From Skeletonema tropicum (Eukaryota > Bacillariophyta > Thalassiosirophyceae > Thalassiosirales > Thalassiosiraceae), in contig CM074133.1 in NCBI GenBank assembly GCA_037178625.1, positions 62,001 through 126,000 of the forward strand: DNA of 64,000 nucleotides. The letters are read 5' to 3'. A program made the position numbers and the translations under genes. Positions within the stretch are counted from its first letter, which is position 1; each line of letters opens with the position of its first letter. Positions 10,982 through 21,811 of this stretch are shown one piece after another. The notes under the pieces were generated by a model. That model was not told the origin of the DNA. It saw only the letters and a program-made list of their open reading frames with translations, and did no database searches.

Positions 10982-11535
10982 CTACAGTCAAATCCCACGA
11001 ACTACCCCCCCCTGGGGGATAAGAATTTTGGCTAGCCTGAGATTGGGGGGGAGGTAACTCAAAGTTGAACCTCAAAAAGTTCCACCTCACAGCTCTCACA
11101 GTTTGTACATCTCCACCACCATTGTTGCATCTCTACTGAATCATAACATTGTTTAGTTCCGTTTCGGTTCATACGCTGCTCTTCTATCACCCATCGGTAG
11201 AGCGGAGGCAATAATTGTGATCGCAGGAGGCTGAGCGACATCATGATACAAAATTTTTTGCAAAAAAGGATTCGGAACCCACCGGTCAAAGCATCCGCTC
11301 CTCAACCTTCAACATTAGGCAAACCCATATTGCCTTCTTTACTTCAAGGGACTGTCATCGCACGTAAGGAGCCGCGAGGCCAGGAGAGATCGGGAGGTAA
11401 AGCAACCTACATTTTTTATCCACTAAGGCACCTAGGTTTGAGCCGCAGGGGGGGATAAGAATTTTAGGCTAGGCTGAGATTTTGGTGGGGGGAAAAGCAA
11501 AATTGGGGGGGATAGTTCGTGGGATTTGACTGTAG
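10982..11535. mobile_element. MITE-like element, unit C copy
   Basis: The 554-bp MITE of unit C. It was separated from its sulfotransferase gene (5591-6890) by the Helitron-like insertion, so that insertion is younger than the MITE. Confidence 0.83.
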
Positions 11536-12006
11536 CCGGTAGATTGTGGAAAGTACGGTACTCGTGGTCTCATTTCTTATCTCTCTTTAGAGATGCTTTT
11601 GGATATAATATAGGGCAGATATCGGGGGAATTTCCCCCAGACGAATTTATCACCAGATCAGAACTTCAGATGGCTGGTGGAAGGTGGAACACCCCCTCTT
11701 TTTATTTTATACAAAAAGGCCTAACCTTTACTGATTATCAGCAACAGCCGTTAGATTGTGCACTGTACGTACTCATTGTCTGATATCGTTTACGATGTAC
11801 GATATCAATTTTGATCGGCTACGCACGGACTCTTCGTGGACGGCGTGGAGTCGCTGGTCTTACATAGAATGATTTATTTACATCAACAGTATCCGCCACT
11901 GTCGTCTCTGTGTCATCTTCTAATCTCACAGGTGTCAAATCCAATCTACGAAAGGCTTATCATACCTCTTGACGGACAAAGGCATCTTGTTGCCAAATAC
12001 TACATC

Positions 12007-12180
12007 GAATCCTACTTATTCTGAAAATCCTAGGATTTTATCTATGCCGGAGAATCCTGGGATTTCGGAATCCTGGGATTCGCGAGGGGACTGCAAATCG
12101 AATCCTGGGCTGAACGAATCCTCTAGAGGGTTTCCTGTTCCGAATTCTAGGATTCGGCTATCGAATCCTCTAGAGGATTC
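12007..12180. repeat. AATCC palindrome cluster, unit C
   Basis: Third copy of the palindrome-rich block; the perfect 18-bp palindrome is at 12163-12180. It has one extra T (GGGTTTCC) relative to units A and B. Confidence 0.72.
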
Positions 12181-12377
12181 ACCAGCTCTACACCATCGAA
12201 TTGTCACTGGGCATCAAAAGTCCAATCACCTTTCGAAGACGGATGGTATAGGTCTAACTCTTGTGATGGTATACATGGTTAGGTTTTGTCTTCAGACTTC
12301 TGGAATTTACATTTTACTTCTAGAACTAGAAAAGATGTGTAATCTATTTGTACACATCCTCAACAGTAGCTCAATGC

Positions 12378-13678
12378 TCAATAACCTCGATTGTCTTCAA
12401 GCTTTTTACTAATGTCAGGCATCACATCCGGACATTCCTTCACGATAGCCTCATGCGGACACTTTGCCTCCAGCTCCATCAAAGACTCTCGAAGCTGATC
12501 TTGCGACAAATTCAGAGCTTGATGGAGAATCTCCTTGTAGATTTGTATCTCGTTACAAAGAGCTTGGCATAGAACGGAGATTGATTCATCGCTAAGATAT
12601 AGATCGTCCTCATCTGACCTGTATACATTCACTGATGTGGCCAATGCGAGCCTCTCCTGCTCAGGACATTCAAATAAGTTCTCTATACTCCGAATATCTT
12701 CCACCATATGTTCATTGCGAATTGCGAGTATCTTCGAATCAGACGGGATGGCCTCATAGTAATACTGATAGTTGAAATACCAGTGGTCTGGACTTTGCTT
12801 CTTACCCCAATCTATCCCTTGCAGCGTCTTCATTGCCAGATTCTTACATCTATCAGGTGAATCACCTGCGTCTCGAAGACCATTTTGGACGAAGTCCTCC
12901 ATTTGATAAAAGGGGCAGTCAGAGTAGAAGTGGGCCTTTCGATTTGCCCAATTGGTACTACGTACAAAATCATTTCATCGGGCTTGTTGTAGTTGAATGC
13001 AGAGAGAGCTCGAGCTATGGGATCTCTAGTGATGAATAGGAAGTATCCGGCGTCATCATCGCAGTTGTAGATATCTGAATGGAAGAAATGAGTAGTAAGT
13101 TTTGCTAACAAGCTGGAGGAGGTATGATCCACGTTCTCTGTTGCGTTCTGGACAGCGGCGTCATCATCATGATGACAGTGAAGCATGAACCCGAGGCTGC
13201 ATCCTAGCGTAGATCCTCCTGTCTTGCTGAGAGATTAGTGAAGAGATGTAAGAGATGATGTCAGGGCCATAATACATTGTAGACATTATTATTCAAATAT
13301 GTTCATAATCTTACCCGACATGAGCAAAACATATCTCCTTTTCTTTCGGAATACGAAAGTTGATCTTTTTCTTCGCAAATTTGGGTAATTTGATGCCTGG
13401 CCAATGTTCTTCAAACGACGACGAAGGTGTAAATGTAACGTTTGATGGGTGTTACTTCGAAGAAGGTGGAGGATGGAGGAGGAGGAGGAGCATTAGGGTT
13501 TGCAATTGTGGCGGAGATTAGCACAAAGGCGGACCATGTTGTCATGGCTGCAAAAGCCAAGGAACCTAGAGATATGCTGCCTAACGTATCGATCGGTATG
13601 GTTTAGAGTGGAGGCACCCTTCTCCTTCTCCTCCCTAGCGGGACCATTTCTATAGGGATTCCTTGATCTCATGGTCAT
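12378..13678 (-). pseudogene. Sulfotransferase copy D, frameshifted
   Basis: Exon positions match copy B (13315-13678 and 12378-13226). Three single-T changes break the frame: one T lost near 12973 in exon 2, and one T gained near 13441 and near 13602 in exon 1. Everything between is nearly identical to copies B and C. All changes lie in T runs, so a consensus error in an unpolished repeat is as likely as true decay. If corrected, the protein would resemble copy B. Confidence 0.75.
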
Positions 13679-13847
13679 GGTATTGCCTGATGAGCTGCTT
13701 GGCACAATCGATAATACTTAGGCCTCATAATGATGGGAGAATTCGCTTCCTGATACCAGACATGTGTGGGGTAGTCACCAGCGACGATCGCCCATCTGTA
13801 AAATTTCTACCTTTACACTTCTGCATTTGACTGATAATCAGCGATAG

Positions 13848-14409
13848 CTACAGTCAAATCCCACGAAACTACCCACCCCCTGGGGGATAAGAATTTTGGC
13901 TAGCCTGAGATTTGGGGGGGGGTAACTCAAAGTTGAACCTCAAAAAGTTCCACCTCACAGCTCTCACAGTTTGTACATCTCCACCACCATTGTTGCATCT
14001 CTACTGAATCATAACATTGTTTAGTTCCGTTTCGGTTCATACGCTGCTCTTCTATCACCCATCGGTAGAGCGGAGGCAATAATTGTGATCGCAGGAGGCT
14101 GAGCGACATCATGATACAAAATTTTTTTTGCAAAAAAGGATTCGGAAACCCACCGGTCAAAGCATCCGCTCCTCAACCTTCAACATTAGGCAAACCCATA
14201 TTGCCTTCTTTACTTCAAGGGACTGTCATCGCACGTAAGGAGCCGCGAGGCCAGGAAGAGATCGGGAGGTAAAGCAACCTACATTTTTTATCCACTAAGG
14301 CACCTAGGTTTTGAGCCGCAGGGGGGGATAAGAATTTTAGGCTAGGCTGAGATTTTTGGTGGGGGGAAAAGCAAAATTGGGGGGGATAGTTCGTGGATTT
14401 GACTGTAAG
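13848..14409. mobile_element. MITE-like element, unit D copy
   Basis: Same element with several one-base indels in homopolymers (for example eight T at about 14121) and an extra A near the right end (CTGTAAGCC). Confidence 0.75.
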
Positions 14410-14888
14410 CCGGTAGATTATGGAAAGTACGGTACTCGTGGTCTCATTTCTTATCTCTCTTTAGAGATGCTTTTGGATATAATATAGGGCAGATATTCGG
14501 GGGAATTTCCCCCAGACGAATTTATCACCAGATCAGAACTTCAGATGGCTGGTGGAAGGTGGAACACCCCCTCTTTTTATTTTATACAAAAAGGCCTAAC
14601 CTTTACTGATTATCAGCAACAGCCGTTTTAGATTGTGCACTGTACGTACTCATTGTCTTGATATCGTTTACGATGTACGATATCAATTTTGATCGGCTAC
14701 GCCACGGACTCTTCGTGGACGGCGTGGAGTCGCTGGTCTTACATAGAATGATTTTATTTACATCAACAGTATCCGCCACTGTCGTCTCTGTGTCATCTTC
14801 CTAATCTCACAGGTGTCAAATCCAATCTACGAAAGGCTTATCATACCTCTTGACGGACAAAGGCATCTTGTTTGCCAAATACTACATC

Positions 14889-15072
14889 GAATCCTACTTA
14901 TTCTGAAATCCTAGGATTTGTTTTTTGTTTTTATCTATGCCGGAGAATCCTGGGATTTCGGAATCCTGGGATTCGCGAGGGGACTGCAAATCGAATCCTG
15001 GGCTGAACGAATCCTCTAGAGGGTTCCTGTTCCGAATTCTAGGATTCGGCTATCGAATCCTCTAGAGGATTC
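14889..15072. repeat. AATCC palindrome cluster, unit D
   Basis: Fourth copy, with a T-rich insertion (GTTTTTTGTTTTT) at about 14919; the perfect 18-bp palindrome is at 15055-15072. Confidence 0.7.
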
Positions 15073-15269
15073 ACCAGCTCTACACCATCGAATTGTCACT
15101 GGGCATCAAAAGTCCAATCACCTTTCGAAGACGGATGGTATAGGTCTAACTCTTGTGATGGTATACATGGTTAGGTTTTGTCTTCAGACTTCTGGAATTT
15201 ACATTTTACTTCTAGAACTAGAAAAGATGTGTAATCTATTTGTACACATCCTCAACAGTAGCTCAATGC

Positions 15270-16584
15270 TCAATAACCTCGATTGTCTTCAAGCTTTTTA
15301 CTAATGTCAGGCATCACACCTCCGGACATTCCTTCACGATAAGCCTCATGCGGACACTTTGCCTCCAGCTCCATCAAAGACTCTCGAAGCTGATCTTGCG
15401 ACAAATTCAGAGCTTGATGGAGAATCTCCTTGTAGATTTGTATCTCGTTACAAAGAGCTTGGCATAGAACGGAGATTGATTCATCGCTAAGATATAGATC
15501 GTCCTCATCTGACCTGTATACATTCACTGATGTGGCCAATGCGAGCCTCTCCTGCTCAGGACATTCAAATAAGTTCTCTATACTCCGAATATCTTCACCA
15601 TATTTCATTGCGAATTGCGAGTATCTTCGAATCAGACGGGATGGCCTCATAGTAATACTGATAGTTGAAATACCAGTGGTCTGGACTTTGCTTCTTACCC
15701 CAATCTATCCCTTGCAGCGTCTTCATTGCCAGATCGTTTGGTTTGATGGATTCTTACATCTATCAGGTGAATCACCTGCGTCTCGAAGACCATTTTGGAC
15801 GAAGTCCTCCATTTGATAAAAGGGGCAGTCAGAGTAGAAGTGGGCCTTTTTTCGATTTGCCCAGTTGGTATTGTGTATCAAAATCATTTTCATCGGGCTT
15901 GTTGTAGTTGAATGCGCAGAGAGAGCTCGAGCTATGGGATCTCTAGTGATGAATAGGAAGTATCCGGCCGTCATCATCGCAGTTGTAGATATCTGTATGA
16001 AAGGTGTGAGTGGTAATTTTTGCCAGCAAGCTTGAAGAGGTATGATTCACGTTCTCTGTTTGCGTTCTGGACAGCGGCGTCATCACCATGATGACAGTTA
16101 AGCATGAACCCAAGGCTGCATCCCAACGTAGATCCTCCTGTCTTGCTGAGGGATTAGTGAAGAGATGTAAGAGATGATGTCAGGGGCCATAATACATTGT
16201 AGACATTATTATTCAAATATGTTCATAATCTTACCCGACATGAGCAAAACATATCTCCTTTTCTTTCGGAATACGAAAGTTGATCTTTTTCTTTGCAATT
16301 TTGGGTACTTTCTCTGACCAGTGCAGGAAGTGAGATGATGTAACTTCTTCAGGCGATATTTCGACGAAGGTAGCCGAGGACGGAGGTGGAAGAGGTTCAT
16401 TAGGGTTTGCAATTGTGGCGGAGATTAGCATAAAGGCGGACCATGTTGTCATGGCTGCAAAAGCCAAGGAACCTAGAGATATGCTGCCTAACGTATCGAT
16501 CGGTATGGTTAGAGTGGAGGCACCCTTCTCCTTCTCCTCCCTAGCGGGACCATTTCTATAGGGATTCCTTGATCTCATGGTCAT
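15270..16584 (-). pseudogene. Sulfotransferase copy E, diverged and broken
   Basis: Exon 1 (16235-16584) is open and keeps the signal anchor, but the stalk differs from copies A-D: NEPLPPPSSATFVEISPEEV replaces the NAPPPPPSS version. The donor is intact and exon 2 begins at 16145. Exon 2 (15270-16145) is broken by many small changes: extra bases near 15319, 15342, 15850, 15916 and 15968, losses near 15595-15604, and a 12-15-bp insertion near 15735. It also has real substitutions shared with copy F, so E and F form a second subfamily. Pseudogene status is likely, but sequencing error adds to the damage. Confidence 0.7.
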
Positions 16585-16751
16585 GGTATTGCCTGATGAG
16601 CTGCTTGGCACAATCGATAATACTTAGGCCTCAAATGATGGGAGAATTCGCTTCCTGATACCAGACATGTGTGGGGTAGTCACCAGCGACGATCGCCATC
16701 TGTAAAATTTCTACCTTTACACTTCTGCATTTGACTGATAATCAGCGATAG

Positions 16752-17306
16752 CTACAGTCAAATCCCACGAACTACCCCCCCCTGGGGGATAAGAATTTTG
16801 GCTAGCCTGAGATTTGGGGGGGGGTAACTCAAAGTTGAACCTCAAAAAGTTCCACCTCACAGCTCTCACAGTTTGTACATCTCCACCACCATTGTTGCAT
16901 CTCTACTGAATCATAACATTGTTTAGTTTCCGTTTCGGTTCATACGCTGCTCTTCTATCACCCATCGGTAGAGCGGAGGCAATAATTGTGATCGCAGGAG
17001 GCTGAGGCGACATCATGATACAAAATTTTTTGCAAAAAAGGATTCGGAACCCACCGGTCAAAGCATCCGCTCCTCAACCTTCAACATTAGGCAAACCCAT
17101 ATTGCCCTTCTTTACTTCAAGGGACTGTCATCGCACGTAAGGAGCCGCGAGGCCAGGAGAGATCGGGAGTAAAGCAACCTACATTTTTTATCCACTAAGG
17201 CACCTAGGTTTGAGCCGCAGGGGGGATAAGAATTTTAGGCTAGGCTGAGATTTTTGGTGGGGGAAAAGCAAAATTGGGGGGGATAGTTCGTGGGATTTGA
17301 CTGTAG
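16752..17306. mobile_element. MITE-like element, unit E copy
   Basis: The rightmost copy of the MITE, with small indels. The next unit to the right lacks it. Confidence 0.77.
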
Positions 17307-17782
17307 CCGGTAGATTGTGGAAAGTACGGTACTCGTGGTCTCATTTCTTATCTCTCTTTAGAGATGCTTTTGGATATAATATAGGGCAGATATCGGGGGA
17401 ATTTCCCCAGACGAATTTATCACCAGATCAGAACTTCAGATGGCTGGTGGAAGGTTGGAACACCCCCTCTTTTTATTTTATACAAAAAGGCCTAACCTTT
17501 ACTGATTATCAGCAACAGCCGTTTTAGATTGTGCACTGTACGTACTCATTGTCTGATATCGTTTTTACGATGTACGATATCAATTTTGATCGGCTACGCA
17601 CGGACTCTTCGTGGACGGCGTGGAGTCGCTGGTCTTACATAGAATGATTTATTTACATCAACAGTATCCGCCACTGTCGTCTCTGTGTCATCTTCTAATC
17701 TCACAGGTGTCAAATCCAATCTACGAAAGGCTTATCATACCTCTTGACGGAACAAGGCATCTTGTTGCCAATACTACACATC

Positions 17783-17954
17783 GAATCCTACTTATTCTGA
17801 AAATCCTAGGATTTATCTATGCCGGAGAATCCTGGGATTTCGGAATCCTGGGATTCGCGAGGGGACTGCAAAATCGAATCCTGGGCTGAACGAATCTCTA
17901 GAGGGTTCCTGTTCCGAATTCTAGGATTCGGCTATCGAATCCTCTAGAGGATTC
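17783..17954. repeat. AATCC palindrome cluster, unit E
   Basis: Fifth copy; the perfect 18-bp palindrome is at 17937-17954. Confidence 0.7.
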
Positions 17955-18170
17955 ACCAGCTCTACACCATCGAATTGTCACTGGGCATCAAAAGTCCAAT
18001 CACCTTTCGAAGACGGATGGTATAGGTCTAACTCTTGTGATGGTATACATGGTTAGGTTTTGTCTTCAGACTTCTGGAATTTACATTTTACTTCTAGAAC
18101 TAGAAAAGATGTGTAATCTATTTGTACACATCCTCAACAGTAGCTCAATGCTCAATAACCTCGATTGTCT

Positions 18171-19475
18171 TCAAGCTTTTTTACTAATGTCAGGCATCAC
18201 ATCCGGACATTCCTTCACGATAGCCTCATGCGGACACTTTGCCTCCAGCTCCATCAAAGACTCTCGAAGCTGATCTTGCGACAAATTCAGAGCTTGATGG
18301 AGAATCTCCTTGTAGATTTGTATCTCGTTACAAAGAGCTTGGCATAGAACGGAGATTTTTTTTTTTTGATTCATCGCTAAGATATAGATCGTCCTCATCT
18401 GACCTGTTATACATTCACTGATGTGGCCAATGCGAGCCTCTCCTGCTCAGGACATTCAAATAAGTTCTCTATACTCCGAATATCTTCCACCATATGTTCA
18501 TTGCGAATTGCGAGTATCTTCGAATCAGACGGGATGGCCTCATAGTAATACTGATAGTTGAAATACCAGTGGTCTGGACTTTGCTTCTTACCCCCAATCT
18601 ATCCCTTGCAGCGTCTTCATTGCCAGATTCTTACATCTATCAGGTGAATCACCTGCGTCTCGAAGACCATTTTGGACGAAGTCCTCCATTTGATAAAAGG
18701 GCAGTCAGAGTAGAAGTGGGCCTTTCGATTTGCCCAGTTGGTATTGTGTACAAAATCAATTTTCATCGGGCTGTTGTAGTTGAATGCAGAGAGAGCTCGA
18801 GCTATGGGATCTCTAGTGATGAATAGGAAGTATCCGGCGTCATCATCGCAGTTGTAGATATCTGTATGAAAGGTGTAGGGAGTGGTAAGTGGTGATTTTT
18901 GCCAGCAAGCTTGAAGAGGTATGATTCACGTTCTCTGTTGCGTCTCTGGACAGCGGCGTCATCACCATGATGACAGTAAGCATGAACCCAAGGCTGCATC
19001 CCAACGTAGATCCTCCTGTCTTGCTGAGGGATTAGTGAAGAGATGTAGAGATGATGTCAGGGCCATAATACATTGTAGACATTATTATTCACATATATGT
19101 TCATAATCTTCCCGACATGAGCAAAACATATCTCCTTTTCTTTCGGAATACGAAAGTTGATCTTTTTCTTTGCAATTTTGGGTACTTCTTTCTCTGACCA
19201 TGCAGGAAGTGAGATGATGTAACTTCTTCAGGCGATATTTCGACGAAGGTAGCCGAGGACGGAGGTGGAAGAGGTTCATTAGGGTTTGCAATTGTGGCGG
19301 AGATTAGCATAAAGGCGGACCATGTTGTCATGGCTGCAAAAGCCAAGGAACCTAGAGATATGCTGCCTAACGTATCGATCGGTATGGTTAGAGTGGAGGC
19401 ACCCTTCTCCTTCTCCTTGCTAGGGGTAGGGGTAGGTGGACCTTTTCTATAGGGATTCGTCGATCTCATGGTCAT
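18171..19475 (-). pseudogene. Sulfotransferase copy F, most diverged unit
   Basis: Exon 1 starts at MTMRSTNPYRKGPPTPTPS (ATG at 19475) and has the same stalk type as copy E. Exon 1 is frameshifted near 19195. The splice donor GTAAG is changed to GAAG by loss of one base near 19110. Exon 2 (to 18171) has a 12-T run at 18356-18367 and other indels, including near 18770 and 18880. The sequence upstream of exon 1 departs from the other units after about 19440 and lacks the MITE. Broken as assembled; part of the damage may be assembly error. Confidence 0.7.
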
Positions 19476-20242
19476 GGTACACCTGCAACCATTTGCCCAC
19501 GCCACTGCATTTGACTGATAATCAGAGATATATAAGACTTGCAGCGATAGCCGGTAGATTGTGCAAAGTACGGTACTTACTTGTTTTCTCATTCCTTTTC
19601 TCTCCCTACTAAAGTAGAGAGTGGAGATAAGTACATAATACTGTAATAGTTACTCCTACTCAACACATAATTGTTTTAGCCAACAAACGGGACACGACAT
19701 AAAAGCAAGAGGGCGCCACTGCACTGTTGTCGGTCGAGGACATGCTCTGCAGCCAACCTATTATCACTTCAAATTTTTGCAGGTTTCCATTCTGTCAATG
19801 ATTGCCAGAAAGCTTGAGTGGTAGTAGTACAGTCAAACTTTGGCCAGATCAGAGGCAGTCATATCTGATAAATAATGATATCATGTGAGAGGTATGAAAT
19901 AGTTGTGTCAGTCGCTTGGGTCAGGGATTTTTGCAGCAGATCCTAAGTGTTCTAAAACAATGCTGCTTCATTTTTCCTTCCACTACTATTGCATCTACCA
20001 CTCTCTACAATACTTTGTGCTCATCACTAATCAACCCATCTATCGCAAAGGACGACAATGTCTACAGTCATTATGAAACTCGGATGGACTAACCGGATTC
20101 ACATTACTGGGGTTAGAAGAGATTCTTTATCTATTATTTGTTTGACGCCTAAACCTACTTAGTACTACACTCAACTTACCAATAGCTCAATAACCCCTCT
20201 ATTGTACTCAGCTTAGCTTCACTATTTCCTTTCTATCCCATT
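19476..20242. other. Spacer with MITE empty site
   Basis: Holds the uninterrupted MITE target GATAGCCGGTAG at 19546-19556, followed by sequence related to the unit spacer until about 19615. From there to 20242 no gene or repeat was recognised. Confidence 0.6.
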
Positions 20243-20510
20243 GCAGCGTCTTCAATAATTGCCAGATTCTTACATCTGTCAGGTGGAATCACCTAAATAC
20301 TTCTCGAAGACCGTTTTTTGAACAAAGGCCTCCATATGATAAAAGCAGTCAGAGTAGAAGTGGGCCTTTAGATTTGCCCATTTGGTATTATGTACAAAAT
20401 CGTCTTTGTCAGGCTTGTTGTTAGTCGAATGCAGAGAGAGCTCGAGCATGGGATCTCTAATGATGATAGGAAGTACCCGGGGTCGTCATCAAGTTCGTTG
20501 TATGTATAAT
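20243..20510 (-). pseudogene. Sulfotransferase fragment G
   Basis: About 270 bp clearly homologous to the middle of sulfotransferase exon 2, from the CATTGCAGCGTCTTCA stretch to the region encoding the 3'-phosphate motif. It has many substitutions and several indels, and no flanking exon parts. It is an old remnant of the gene family just beyond the array. Confidence 0.7.
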
Positions 20511-20590
20511 ATCACAAATCAAACAACTCACAACCCTCAATTGAAAGGTGGGACGGTACTCGAAGGTGCGCGATAGCTGGTACTCCTAAG

Positions 20591-20725
20591 GCCCGTTCTG
20601 TCAAGAGTTTTTTTTTTGGAGCCTATTTCTGGAGAGCCTATTCTTCCCCCCTCTTTTCTTTTCTATGTCCGCTTCTTTCGGCAAATAGGGCTTTTGTTGA
20701 CAGAATGGCGAATGGCCCGTCCTAT
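20591..20725. repeat. Short inverted-repeat element, possible MITE
   Basis: GGCCCGTTCTGTCAA at 20591 faces an imperfect inverse, TTGACAGAATGGCGAATGGC, at about 20698. The interior is T/C-rich. It could be a small MITE remnant. The arms match over only about 12 bases, and no target duplication was identified. The rest of 20511-21311 shows no gene. Confidence 0.3.
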
Positions 20726-21311
20726 TTTTGAACGCCGAGTTTCGCCGTAGATTCTCGGTGATTTCCGAGAAATGGCCACCCAATGTAAACCACTGCATGT
20801 CGGCACGATGACATCCTACACAGACGGGGCCCTTCAAATACGTCCATAAAGATTATCGGTGTATTATCGATAGCGTCGCTAATAGATATGGCTTATGACA
20901 AAATATTCTCACCCGGGCGTCGTTGTAGATGACCTAGTTATTTAATTAATGAGGCGCCATTCCAATGATCACTATCGACACAACATGTGGATGCAAACCA
21001 GTGCGTTAGGGTAGTTAGAAACAATGGGGGAATGAAACCACTTCGCCTTGGCATATTAATGATATTAGTACGAACCGATAATTCTTCCTCTACCCGGAAC
21101 AGCTATCAATATCACTACCCCTCAAGTAGGCATTTAATTATGATGTGCACACAAAAAAGGCATAAATTACTAGATACACAACTCACACAGCAATAAGCTT
21201 ATGCGGTGGATTAAATAGTGGCGAGAGAGCGATAAAACTTTGTCCTCTCGATAATATATGCGATAGGTTCGGTTATTTCAACGCCAATAGTATCAAAGGG
21301 TGAAGAATAAG

Positions 21312-21811
21312 NNNNNNNNNNNNNNNNNNNNNNNNNNNNNNNNNNNNNNNNNNNNNNNNNNNNNNNNNNNNNNNNNNNNNNNNNNNNNNNNNNNNNNNNN
21401 NNNNNNNNNNNNNNNNNNNNNNNNNNNNNNNNNNNNNNNNNNNNNNNNNNNNNNNNNNNNNNNNNNNNNNNNNNNNNNNNNNNNNNNNNNNNNNNNNNNN
21501 NNNNNNNNNNNNNNNNNNNNNNNNNNNNNNNNNNNNNNNNNNNNNNNNNNNNNNNNNNNNNNNNNNNNNNNNNNNNNNNNNNNNNNNNNNNNNNNNNNNN
21601 NNNNNNNNNNNNNNNNNNNNNNNNNNNNNNNNNNNNNNNNNNNNNNNNNNNNNNNNNNNNNNNNNNNNNNNNNNNNNNNNNNNNNNNNNNNNNNNNNNNN
21701 NNNNNNNNNNNNNNNNNNNNNNNNNNNNNNNNNNNNNNNNNNNNNNNNNNNNNNNNNNNNNNNNNNNNNNNNNNNNNNNNNNNNNNNNNNNNNNNNNNNN
21801 NNNNNNNNNNN
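21312..21811. other. Assembly gap of 500 N
   Basis: Exactly 500 N, the usual placeholder for a gap of unknown size. It lies between the end of the sulfotransferase region and the first macrosatellite unit, so additional satellite units may be hidden here. Confidence 0.99.

Larger units (their letters stand above)
1..19475. repeat. Tandem array of ~2.87-kb sulfotransferase units
   Basis: Six head-to-tail units (A-F) each hold a minus-strand sulfotransferase gene plus about 1.5 kb of spacer. The period is exactly 2,868 bp between units A, B and C, seen as equal spacing of exon 1 at 793, 3661 and 6529. A 3.9-kb mobile element splits the spacer after copy C. Units D, E and F carry many small insertions and deletions. 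E and F also differ from A-D in the stalk-coding part of exon 1. A seventh, strongly diverged fragment lies at 20243-20510. Spacers hold a MITE-like element (absent in F) and a cluster of AATCC-based palindromes. Confidence 0.93.
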
